Assembly: GCA_963576475.1 (NCBI GenBank)
Contig: OY754978.1
Coordinates: 14,700,218 to 14,764,217, forward strand
DNA: 64,000 nt
Reading direction: 5' to 3'
DNA from: Molanna angustata
Lineage: Eukaryota > Arthropoda > Insecta > Trichoptera > Molannidae
The position numbers and the translations under genes are program-made. The notes under the pieces are model-generated. The model was not told the origin of the DNA. It saw only the letters and a program-made list of their open reading frames with translations, and made no database searches. Below are positions 1-9,305 of the stretch, piece by piece (within the stretch, counting starts at the first letter, position 1; each line of letters opens with the position of its first letter).

Positions 1-1
1 T

Positions 2-910
2 TCTGTTCACGTTGATGGAATGACTTATTCCAGACTAACTTGAAGAGGAATTCCTCAAGGATCTGTTCTTAGTCCTCTTCTATACAATATTTATGTTGCT
101 GATCTCTCTAATATTTTACCTCTTGATACTCATATCCTTCAATATGCAGATGACCTTCTTATTTATGTTATTAATTCATTAATTTCTCCCGGTACTATCC
201 TCCTAAATAATGCGATGATAAATCTCGAAAAATGGCTTTCAAATCATGGTTTAGAGATTTCTCCTTCAAAGAGTTCTGTTGTTTTGTTTACCAGAAAACG
301 ACACCCCCCTTCTATTTTTATAAAATATAATCATGTCCTCATTCCATCCTCTTTAACTTATAAATACCTAGGCATTGTGCTAGACTCAAAATTAACATGG
401 AAACCTCATGTTGAAAAATTATCTTCTACCTGTCAAAAAAACATAAACATTCTTCGAGCGGTAACAGGAGTATGGTGGGGTGCTCATCCTCTCTCTGTCA
501 AACTTTTATACAATGCAATTGTAAGAAGCCACCTAGATTATGGATCTTTCCTATTTAATATTTCTAGCAAGTATCTTCAACAAAAAATTGATTTGCTTCA
601 ATATCAATCCCTTAGGCTAATATCTGGAGCTATGAAGTCCACTCCCACTAATGCTCTTCAAGTTGAATGTGTGGATGCTCCTCTCATTATCCGCAGACAA
701 TTCTTATCAGATAGATATTATTATAAATCAGCCATGACTTCCACTCATCCTCTAATTGATAAACTTAATCTCCTTTCCAATATTATTAGAACATCTCCTT
801 ATTGGAAAAATAAAAACGTTCCACATTTGGTTCAAAGTTTCCGGAAATTCAACAATCACAATGTACCCATTCAACAATTCCATATACTTCCAATTCTCCA
901 CCCCTTTTGA
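2..910 (+). pseudogene. LINE reverse transcriptase, C-terminal part, broken
   Basis: The frame runs from base 2 through GIPQGS (about 47-64) and the catalytic YADD (143-154). It continues through LGIVLDSKLTWKPHVEKL (about 370-423), the conserved thumb-side motif of LINE RTs. TGA at 41-43 interrupts it upstream of the active site, and the frame closes at 910. The family polymerises cDNA from element RNA at a nicked target. This copy cannot make a full RT. No methionine start belongs here because the 5' end is missing. Confidence 0.85.
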
Positions 911-1889
911 TGTCATAACATTTACTCCTTTTACAATCCAGTCATTGGGTATTTTCAAAAATAGTTCTCAATGTGAATCAGCCTTTCGAAGTATAATCAA
1001 CAATAAATGGAATGATTGGACTCTTATCTTTACCGATGCTTCCAAAATTAGTGATAATGAGCATGTTGGTGTTTCAGTATACTGTCCCTCTATCCAGATC
1101 TCAAGACTAATTCAACTACCTCCTTATTCTACAGTTTTTACTGGTGAATGTATTGGCATTATCGAAGCAATTGAAATGGCTAAACAATTTAAATTTAAGA
1201 AAACGTTGATTCTTTCTGATTCCCTAAGCTCTATACAATCAATTTCACAAAATCCTTTTGATTCCCCTGCCAATTGGCTGTCATTGCATATTAAAAATAT
1301 TATTTTTGATATGAAAAAAAAAGATCTCGAAATAGCTATTGCCTGGATTCCAGGTCACCGTGGCATTATTGGTAATGAGAGAGCTGATAATTTAGCTAGA
1401 TTTGCTATTTCATCGGGTGATCCTCACAGATACAAATTTAATTTGATTCATGACATCCTTCCTCTTGTTCATTCTTATATGTTGAATGAATGGAATACAC
1501 ACTATAATTTATCTTCAATTTCAAAAGGTTCAAGATATGCATCGATTCAAAAATTTATCCCCATCAAACCATGGTTTTCCAAATTTCGTTGTAGCAGACA
1601 TGAATCTTCCGTCATATGCCGATTGAGATTCGGACACTGCTGTTCCCCTTCTCACCTAGCAAGGTTGGGTATTAAGAACTCATCTCTTTGTCAATGTGGC
1701 CAAGAAGAAGGCAGCTTGGATCACATATTTTTCAATTGCCCTACATCTAAGTTCCCAATATCTTTAACACATCTGATTAAATTTAAAATATTTCCTCCTC
1801 ATAATATCACCTCCTTACTCAGCCTTAATAAATTTCAAGTACTTAATGTTCTTACAAAATTTATCAGACAGAATAACATCAAATTGTGA
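756..1889 (+). pseudogene. LINE RNase H domain and C-terminal zinc knuckle, in a shifted frame
   Basis: This open frame is shifted relative to the RT frame. Only the part from about 900 on is family-like. RNase H acidic positions are visible in order: FTDAS (about 1030), GECIGIIEAIE (about 1143), LSDSLSS (about 1217), then WIPGHRGIIGNERAD (about 1345-1389). A CQCGQEEGSLDHIFFNC knuckle follows (about 1690-1740), typical of the C terminus of insect LINE polyproteins. The role in the family is to degrade the RNA strand of the RNA:DNA hybrid. The ORF start at 756 overlaps the RT frame and is not a real start. The link to the RT was presumably one frame and was lost by an indel near 890-910. Confidence 0.85.
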
Positions 1890-2120
1890 TTTCATTTTCT
1901 ACTTCCCATTTAAAAACAAAACTTTTTTCACAACTTTTTAAATTTTTAATTTCAGTATTAATTATTAATATTTTTTTTTTTTTTGGTTTCCCACATATTT
2001 TATAATTTGTTGTTTATTTTATTGTAATTAACAAATGCACGATTTTGTAACAAACTTGACTCTGGCCAATGTTCCTTCATTTGAGGTTACAAGTGCCATT
2101 TAAATAAATAAATAAATATG

Positions 2121-2613
2121 TTTGATATGTTTTCTATGAAAAAATAAATATGATTAGTTTTCTAGGAAAACACACAAGCTTTCTATTTATGGAAACGTAA
2201 CTTTTTGTTTGGCGTTCATTCATCATTTCATTCAACCCCATCTGGCGGGCATTGTCTTTACTCGAACTCTTAAAAGATTTACGTTTTCAGCCGCTCCCAA
2301 CCTTCCACCTCTTTTGTTCGACGCTTTTATTTTGTTTTTGGCTAGTTATTCTCTCGGAGCGGCTCGAGTCTTCGCAAAAAAATATATAATACTGTCATTG
2401 AAAAGCAGTTCCCGGCGAAAGCCGATGAGCAAAAAATTTGATTTTCATCCCTTTGTTAGTTCCATCCTCGGAAAATTTCCCCGATACACTAAAAATCCAT
2501 TTCAGTCTTCATTTTTTTATACGCTATCTCCATTTAGACTCAAAAGTGCAGGGCTGATACTATACCTACTTGTGGGCGCCCGGCGCACATAATTAAAAAG
2601 ACCCTTGATAAAT
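2121..2613. other. Non-coding stretch with an isolated hAT-like terminal sequence
   Basis: No gene was recognised. A 127-codon open frame (2209-2592) has no recognisable family and unusual composition, and is not called. From about 2549 the sequence CAGGGCTGATACTATACC followed by a GGGCGCCCGGCGC block resembles one end of a hAT transposon. No matching inverted end was found nearby, so it is at most a solo end. Confidence 0.3.
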
Positions 2614-3011
2614 AAATTTCTCGATTCTAGACTAAAGTACTCATTAGATTATTTTAAATTTCGCAAATTTGTATATCTAATACTCGCTTAGATCCCATTA
2701 GATTTTGAAGGATATCTGATCAGTGCTTCTCATTTTTTAACTGTCAAATATTTTAAAGTGACCCCAAGCTCAGGAAAAAGAAAATTTGAGTTTTTTTTTA
2801 TTTTTAAACTGCTAAAAAGGCACATCACTTTCAAAAATGGCATTGAAGAATAATCAAATTTTCATAATAAAATATTTAAATCAGAAATATTAATTTAACA
2901 AACTCATTTCATGAAAATGCAGAAAAATTTCCGTACAAAATTTGAATAGGTTCATACTTTGTGGAGTGACTTGGTAGTGAGGAATATAGCGTTGGCCACA
3001 ACCCACTCGTT
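2614..3011 (-). repeat. Family C repeat, copy 1 (reverse orientation)
   Basis: Read on the minus strand this matches the copy at 43684-44041. Shared blocks include AACGAGTGGGTTGTGGC, then a stretch around AGCACTGATCA, and TACTCGCTTAGA on the plus strand here. It abuts the family H copy at 3013-4020, in the same relative order as at 43 kb. No coding capacity was seen. Confidence 0.65.
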
Positions 3012-3012
3012 T

Positions 3013-4020
3013 TCCAACTGTCGATTTGTTCAGGAGAACTTTGTTCTCTTAACATATCGACAATGTATCAAGCCAGAATACGCGAGAATTGTATGGAGAG
3101 GTCTACTTTTTTCACGGCTTTTCCAACTTTGAAGTCAAAAAACACCAACTTAGAGGCTTCGCAGCATATATGTTCCATACACGGATTTACTCAGAATTCG
3201 GAGTAGAACATTTCGTGTGTCTGTGTGTGTGTCTGTGTGTGTGTGTGTCTGTGTGTGTGTGTGTCCGTCCCCCCCTTATAACTTTTGATCCGCTCAACTC
3301 ACAGAGCCCAAAATTTCAGAATATATAAACAGTTATAGGCAAACAAAACTTTTATACTCAGAATTTTGAATTTTTGTTTCAGTCAGGGGTTATCAACTTT
3401 TGAATTTTTACTTAATTTTTCCATATATCTCAGAAACCATAAAAGCTAGAACGCTGAAAATTGGTATAAACATAGAAAAATACAAAATCTCAAATAGATT
3501 TTTTCAAAAAAATTCCAGGGTTTCACACACATTTTTTATTAAGAAAAATATTTTTTTTAATGATAAATTTGAGTTAAACCTCCTATATTTTCATTTTTTT
3601 AAAAAATATCGAAAAAAGCCGAAACACCCCAACTAGATAATTTAATTTTCTATAAAAAATATTACCATAGTATCAGCAGATCTCAAACTTTTTTTAACAA
3701 TTTTTATAAAAATTGAATGTAGTGACGACATTGCTTCATACAATTTGTAGGGCAGTCGCCTATACACAATATGTAAGAAGACTTAATAGTTTGATAGGTA
3801 CTTAATCTCTTAACATACATACAGAACCATCATGCTGTTTTCATATTCCTGGTAGGAAAAGAGGACTGACCTCCATACTGTCCTATCTAGACATACATAC
3901 CAACATGTGTTAAAATTTTCAATAATTTGGATTTATGGGTTTATAGTTTGATTTTTATTCTTCAACTATACATACTATCGCTATCTACAGTTGGATCTCA
4001 TGTGTTACATGCAACTAGTT
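3013..4020 (-). mobile_element. Family H element (HINE/Helentron-like, non-autonomous), reverse copy
   Basis: This is the reverse complement of the 40-43 kb units. It runs from TCCAACTGTCGAT (about 3013) to the mirrored ACAGTTGGATCTCATG and ends in GCAACTAGTT at 4020. A GTGTCT/GT microsatellite lies at about 3213-3265. Open frames across the microsatellite (runs of C/V/L) are low-complexity artefacts. Subterminal inverted repeats, a GTCT-type microsatellite and no protein are features of HINE/DINE-1 elements; that family assignment is inference. Confidence 0.6.
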
Positions 4021-4855
4021 TAATGAATAATTTTTCGCTCTTTTCTCTGCCTTTGTTAAATAGCCAATTGAATATTACTTTTTTACCGCTGATAAAAGAG
4101 TTCAAATTTCTGGTATGTTTTGTATACTATAACTTAAGTCTGGCTGTCGTTGGTTCTTGGTCTATAAGTAAATAAGGAGTCAGAAGCTTGAGGTGAATAT
4201 TATCTAAATAGTTTTGTCCGATACCAATAGCCATTCCTTTATATTTATTTTCAAAGGAATGACTATTTTTGTGTTGTGTTTTTAAGTTGCTTGCGAGTTT
4301 ATTAAATAGTCTAGATCTGAGGGCAATGACTCTATTTTTAAGTATTACTTCTATTTTTTTTGTTATTACTTCAGATTCATTTCCTTATATTTGTCGTCGC
4401 AAATTTTTTTGCGCCTGACACAACTGCGCCATTTAATTTTTCTATTGAGTTGACCCTGCCACAGCGATGGTGGCTGCGAATCGAATCGAATTTTCCACTC
4501 TTCAAGTTTTGTTTTGTCGTCAAAATATGGTATTATTTCAATACAACACAAGGAACAAGATGTCAAGGAATGGTAATTTCCTTTTCGATTTTTCCTTTCA
4601 TAACCGAAATTCAATATCCAATGATTATAATAGAAGACTTACTGCGAAAATATACGACTTTCAGCGCCCTAAATAAACGCACTTAATTTGAAAGATGGCT
4701 CTCTCCTCAATAATATATAGCAAAATAACACTAAGCACATGTTTAATATAAGTCGCCAGCCAACTAATAAGTGGCAAAGCTTGTAGGATTCCGATCTAGC
4801 TCGTTTTTTCCTATGGGAAAATGTAGGTAAATAAGTAGGTCTGCAAGTAGGTAAG
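4021..4855. other. Unannotated stretch with a small hairpin
   Basis: No gene was seen. An imperfect hairpin lies at 4226-4267: the arms AATAGCCATTCCTTT and AAAGGAATGACTATT differ at one position. Open frames at 4360-4686 overlap on both strands and have no recognisable family. Tandem GTAGGTAA-like words precede the R1 element insertion at 4856. Confidence 0.35.
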
Positions 4856-4869
4856 TAGGTATTTTATTT

Positions 4870-6239
4870 TGGTATCCGAAGTATCAACATCAGATCCATG
4901 GGGTACAGTTTTTAAGTGCGTTTCCGCCAATAAAGCAAACGCCTCACCAATATCTTACATCCATGACCCAGCTACGGGTGAATTGACAGATAGCCTTGAT
5001 TCCACTGCGTCAGCTTTTCTCGCAGCGCTTATAGCTTCAGACGATACCTCCTTAGACAATTATTTTCATCAGCAAGTTCGGGCTGCCCAGCACACTGTTC
5101 CAAACAGTCAAGCTGCAACCCCAACTTCTGCTGAGGAACTTGATATTTTGATCAAAAATCTAAAAAAGAATAAGTCACCGGGTTTCGATCGTATCGACTC
5201 AGCCATTGTACAAAGAAGTTGGATCCTGGCTCGCCACGAGCTGACTCAAATATTTAATAAATGTTTAACTGAGGGCATTTTTCCAGATTGTTGGAAAAAA
5301 GGTTTAATGACAGTTATACCAAAACGCAGCGATAGACCGAGTACAGATCCAAAGGCGTACAGGCCTATTACCCTCTTACCTATACTTGGCAAAATCCTAG
5401 AACATCTTATCTGCCGGAGAATAAAATTCCACCTTTCGCACACACGTCCCTTGTCCCTCCGTCAATTCGGGTTTCGTCCAGGACTCTCAACCACTGATGC
5501 TATAAATGCAATCACTGATTTTGTAAGTGTTTCCAAAGAAAAATATATAATTGCCATCTGTCTTGACATTACAGCAGCTTTTAATAATGCATGGTGGCCC
5601 TTAATTCTCTGGAAGCTTAAAAATCGTCGAATTCCGAATAACATCTATTCCATTGTTAAAAGCTACTTTTCAAATCGATGCGTAGTCACGCCTGGTGGAC
5701 AACAGCTACATGAGCGTTCTGTGAGTATAGGGTGTCCGCAGGGTTCGGTTCTTGGTCCTCTGTTATGGAATACACTCTTTGACTACTTCCTCGACTTACC
5801 CCTTCCTTAAAATTGTGAAATCTATGCGTATGCTGACGATGCCACTATCCTTATTCGTGGAAACTCGCGTCGGGCCATTGAGCGCTCGGCGGATCTTGCT
5901 CTGTCTTTGGTTTCTGATTGGGATGAATGTAACAAACTCTCGTTTGCTCCAACAAAGACAATTGGTATTGTGCTAAAAGGTGCCTAAAAAAGGCAACCTA
6001 CTATTCAGTTCTTGGGAACTAATATTATGTTCAAGAGTCATATTACATGTCTTGGAGATACTCTGGAGAGGGGGCTGGCTTTTAATCAGCATGTCAGCAA
6101 TACTGTTGATAAGGCAAAAACTGCTTTCTACAAAGTTGCCCATATATCTCGGGTCAATTGGGGTCTGAAATTCCCAACAGCACGGGTATTTTACAATGCA
6201 GTCTTTCTTGGCATTGCATGTTATGCTTCGGGTTGTTGA
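4870..6239 (+). pseudogene. R1-like reverse transcriptase, interrupted by stops
   Basis: One frame carries the RT fingers and palm: NKSPGFDRID (about 5169), YRPITLLPILGKILE, RQFGFRPGLSTTDAI, CLDITAAFNNAWW (about 5560) and IGCPQGSVLGPLLWN. A TAA at 5808-5810 follows, then YADDA at 5829-5843. The same frame has further stops near 5986 and at 6239. In between is a recognisable thumb region (FNQHVSNTVDKAKTAFYKVA). The apparent start at 4869 is a TTG inside the target duplication, so it is not a real start; the element is 5'-truncated. The role in the family is target-primed reverse transcription. Confidence 0.85.
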
Positions 6240-6867
6240 TCACAATCTTGTAGTCTTCAATAAATTCGCAGGATATTGCTCTCTGGACAAAGGTTCGCAC
6301 TCTTGGCCCTATCCAAACCCTATCTTGGAAACTCAGAGGCATGGCGCTTCTTCCCATTTGATGAAACGACAGTCTTCTGAAATCGGTGAGATTCGGCTTC
6401 ATCCCCCCGAAGGCCCTATTTCCTCCAGAAACATTAACCGCATCACCATGGAAGCCCTGCTGGACTCTTGGCAGGCTCGATGGAGCTCGTGCCCCGTGGG
6501 ACGAACAACATTCTTGTTTTTCCCTGATGTGAGGACTAGACTTCGTCAATCTTGGGCCGTCCCAGATTTCTGGACATCTCAGTTTATTACAGGACACGGC
6601 AGCTTTAATAGCTACCTTCATAGATTCCGCCTTGTAAACTCATCCTCATGTCAGTTATGCCATCACCCTGACCAAACTTCAGAGCACATCCTCTGGGAAT
6701 GCTCTCACCCAAATGTGTCCTACAACAGAACGGAGCTCCTCGCTGCAGTCCGTGGGAATCTTAAAGGTCCCATTGCGCATGCGGATTTAATGGCCATGGC
6801 TATAGTGCCCTTCTATCTGCTAAATAAAAAAAATGAAATTCCAGAATGTCCTTGGTCAACTCTCTGA
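6240..6867 (+). pseudogene. R1-like LINE C-terminal segment with CCHC knuckle, shifted frame
   Basis: The frame is open from 6196, but only the part after about 6240 is family-like. It contains the knuckle CQLCHHPDQTSEHILWEC (about 6651-6704) followed by SHPN. This C-x2-C-x8-H-x4-C arrangement is standard for the end of R1/jockey ORF2. It is out of frame with the RT part, so at least one indel separates them. Confidence 0.75.
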
Positions 6868-7070
6868 TGCCCAGTTTTACAGTCACAGGCTTGAAGTACT
6901 ATCACGACAATCCATGTCTGTGAATATTATCTTCACCGACGTTGATTGTTATTTTTTGCACAATTGTGCCGAGACTCTTCGTGCCATGCATTCTTTGTCA
7001 TTCTTACTAGCGTTCTGCAAAGGGGCCGTTTCAGTCCCCATATGCGGAGCGGGTGGAGGTAGGCGTAGCT

Positions 7071-7232
7071 AGGTATTTTATTTCAATGTAGCTTCTCGGG
7101 CAACTAACAGGTAATGTCAAATAATTATTTAACACGCACCCAATAACAAGTATCCAAACAAGTCACCACATTCTGAAGACTGGAGACTAACGATATTAAT
7201 CGTCTCACAGAATATTATATTAATTTGTAATG
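7071..7232 (-). mobile_element. SINE-1 fragment (body and tail, tRNA head missing)
   Basis: The reverse-oriented body matches the full SINE-1 at 24901-25130: GTAGCTTCTCGGGCAACTAA, then AATAATTATTT, ACCCAATAACAAG, and ATTAATCGTCTCACAG. The promoter head is absent. The R1-like LINE is inserted at its tail. Confidence 0.8.
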
Positions 7233-7269
7233 TATACTAGTGAGACTCTAATGCATGCTAGTGAGACTC

Positions 7270-7735
7270 TAATGTATGCTAGTGAGACATGGACATGGCA
7301 GAAGATGCATGAAAGTAGAACTACAGGAGGGAAGGTTCTCATACAGACACGATAAGGTGCTTGAGATTGTGAGAGAGGCTTCCAGCCTTGCAGTGGCAAG
7401 AGCAATCAAAGGATTAACCACATGGAAACAGTCGGTTGTAACATTTGTAAAACTGGGACAAAAAGTCAGACCTACAACAAATAAATTAGTATCAATAATT
7501 GGGAAGTCTGGAAGACTAGAATAGAGAACAGAGAGATATACCCTTCTAAAGGAGATCTGCATGTCATTTCTTAGGCCTGACTTGACAATATACTCTCTTT
7601 CATTGAAAAGAGTTATTTATGTGGAGCTGACTGTTCCATGGGACACAAATATTCCAAAAGACCACCAATACAAGCTAAACAAATACAAGGAACTGTTAGA
7701 TTTTCGAAATTTTAATCCCTTAGTTAAGAACATGT
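7270..7735 (+). pseudogene. Degenerate retrotransposon-derived coding fragment
   Basis: Two frames carry retroelement-like protein. One is YRHDKVLEIVREA in 7276-7524. The other is a segment from about 7577 to 7720 with the motifs RPDL and VIYVELTVPWDTN, then a KYKELL segment. The ELTVPW block is typical of the terminal region of several invertebrate retroelement polyproteins. It is broken, with no flanking element ends seen, and the clade is not assigned. Confidence 0.5.
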
Positions 7736-8091
7736 AAATTTTGATATTAGTGTCATGTACTGTATTAAATTCCTTTCCGTTTTATTGATTGCCACCAAAT
7801 TTTGGTGGTGGTGTGTACCAATAAATTTTGCTTTTGTCATGTCTATCGATTATTGGTCTGTGGTAAATACCTCTTTTTATAATTTATTCTAGCAAAAAAC
7901 ACTGAAATGGCATCATGTATCAAATATTCATTGCAGTATTACCCTATTTGTTATCTCTCAGAAAAAAACCTTACTCCAAAATTAATTCAATAGGAATATG
8001 TAATTAAGACAAACAATTCAAGTAGGTATAAAATTAGATTTTTATTAGTTATTTCCTCAGAAACATAAATGAATATCTTAAAAAACAAATA

Positions 8092-8795
8092 CAGTGGTAC
8101 CTCGACATACGAGTGCCCCAACATACGAGTTTTTCGAGATACGAGCCGGCGAGCGAGTGATTTTTTGCTTTGAGTTACGAGCGAAATTCGAGATACGAGT
8201 TCGGTTTAGCAGGTCGGCCGGTAGATACAAGAGTTACGTCACAGCAGCATACGGAGGTTATGCAAGAAATTGGTTTTGAGGAGTCAGAGGAGGAGGAGGA
8301 GGTTATTTCTACAAGTGAGATAAAGGAGATCTTAGGAATGTGGGAGAGAGTTTCACAGTTCGTGGAAAAGAAACACACAGAAAAAGTTGCAACAGGTCGG
8401 GCATCTGATCTTTTTAATGACACTTGCCTAACTCATTTCCGGAACATTCTGAGAGGGAGGAAGAAACAAACCTCCTTGGACATGTTTTTTTCTAAACGGC
8501 CTACAGGTGAAAATGAAAAAAATGTAGCGAAAAAGGCCAAGACCAGTGAGGATATCTAATTTATTTCTTTACATTCCCTTTTTTGTTTTTGTACAGTAAA
8601 TATTTGTCATATATAAATACGTTTTTACTATTCAAAACCACGTAACAAAAATAACTGGGGTGACATTTCGGGGGTTGGAACAGATTAATGGTAGTTCAAT
8701 TGTTTTGTATGGGGAAATTTGCTTCGAGATACGAGTTATTCAAGATACGAGCAAGGTTGCGGAACCAATTAAACTCGTATGTCGAGGTACCACTG
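8092..8795 (+). mobile_element. Internally deleted Tigger/pogo-type DNA transposon with TA target duplication
   Basis: Terminal inverted repeats CAGTGGTACCTCGACATACG (8092-8111) and its complement ending GTACCACTG at 8795 are flanked by TA on both sides (8090-8091 and 8796-8797). The ends hold several copies of the subterminal word GAGATACGAG. The 704-bp copy keeps both termini and the 3' end of a transposase gene but lacks the DNA-binding and DDE regions, so it is non-autonomous. Confidence 0.9.
8260..8559 (+). pseudogene. Tigger-type transposase, C-terminal remnant
   Basis: About 100 codons remain between the transposon termini. There is an acidic run (EESEEEEEV), then a segment ending in HFRNILRGRKKQTSLDMFF and a basic KRP/KKAK tail. 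Such a tail closes many Tigger/jerky-family transposases. The catalytic DDE domain and N-terminal HTH are absent, so it cannot transpose itself. The ATG at 8260 is only the first methionine in the surviving frame. Confidence 0.7.
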
Positions 8796-9305
8796 TATTT
8801 AAAATAATACATTAACTTGAGTTATAACTAATTAAATATGGAACACAGGTGGGGCTGAGGAAGGGGGTAGGCGTTGACTTTATGGAAACATAGATAATAA
8901 TGGTGAGGTGTTGGGTTGAATCTGGTTATAAATTATTTTCTAATATATTGTTTTGTTTCAGTCCGTATATATTATGTTTATGTAATAATTGTGCGTTTGT
9001 ATTGTCAAATGTATGATTGTCTTGTATTAGGTGGAAATAAACAATTTATTTTTTAAATATTTTTAAAATGAATATCCGCAACAGAAACGCCTCTACATTA
9101 GAATATTTAAAAAAATACTTTATCATAAACTTTAAATACACACAACCATTGAAAAAAATATATATTAACAATTTTTTTTACATTGTATTAGTACCAGTTT
9201 AATAACATTTGTTATACGTAAGATTTTTCAAATCAATCATTAGTAATTTAATTACAGTATTAAAGCTATAGGTACCTAATAGAAATATATTAAAACAATT
9301 TAATG
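8796..9305. other. Intergenic DNA / probable EXD2 3' untranslated region
   Basis: It lies directly downstream of the EXD2 stop on the minus strand. TTTATT at 9045-9050 (AATAAA on the minus strand) is a candidate polyadenylation signal. No coding sequence was seen. Confidence 0.4.

Larger units (their letters stand above)
1..2120 (+). mobile_element. 5'-truncated non-LTR retrotransposon (LINE) with RT, RNase H and an AAAT-repeat tail
   Basis: The window opens inside the reverse transcriptase of a LINE. Reading + strand there is an RT segment (GIPQGS at about 47-64, YADD at 143-154), then an RNase H domain, then a Cys/His knuckle. About 230 bp of 3' UTR follows and ends in (AAAT)n at about 2101-2117, the usual tail of insect LINEs. 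RT followed by RNase H fits the Loa or I groups, but the clade was not resolved. The copy is dead: there is an in-frame TGA at 41-43 and a frame change near 900. The 5' half lies outside the window. Confidence 0.85.
4870..7069 (+). mobile_element. 5'-truncated R1/jockey-like LINE flanked by a 14-bp target duplication
   Basis: RT and C-terminal knuckle coding sequence is bounded by the direct repeat TAGGTATTTTATTT at 4856-4869 and 7070-7083. The right copy is continuous with the reverse-oriented 3' tail of a SINE (7071-7232), so the LINE inserted into that SINE. There is no poly(A) before the right repeat. Stops and a frame change make this copy inactive. The R1-side assignment rests on RT motifs and on the CCHC knuckle directly after the RT without an RNase H. 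Confidence 0.85.

Noticed and set aside
2209..2592. 127-codon open frame
   Set aside because: No recognised motif, no plausible start context, and its end runs into a hAT-like GC-rich terminal sequence; taken as chance.
3089..3328. Open frame with a Cys/Val/Leu repeat, also found three times at 40.9-43.3 kb
   Set aside because: The repeat is the GTGTCT microsatellite translated; the frame recurs only because the whole element is repeated.
4360..4686. Open frames on both strands of the same DNA
   Set aside because: Both-strand openness with no domain or splice context points to chance.
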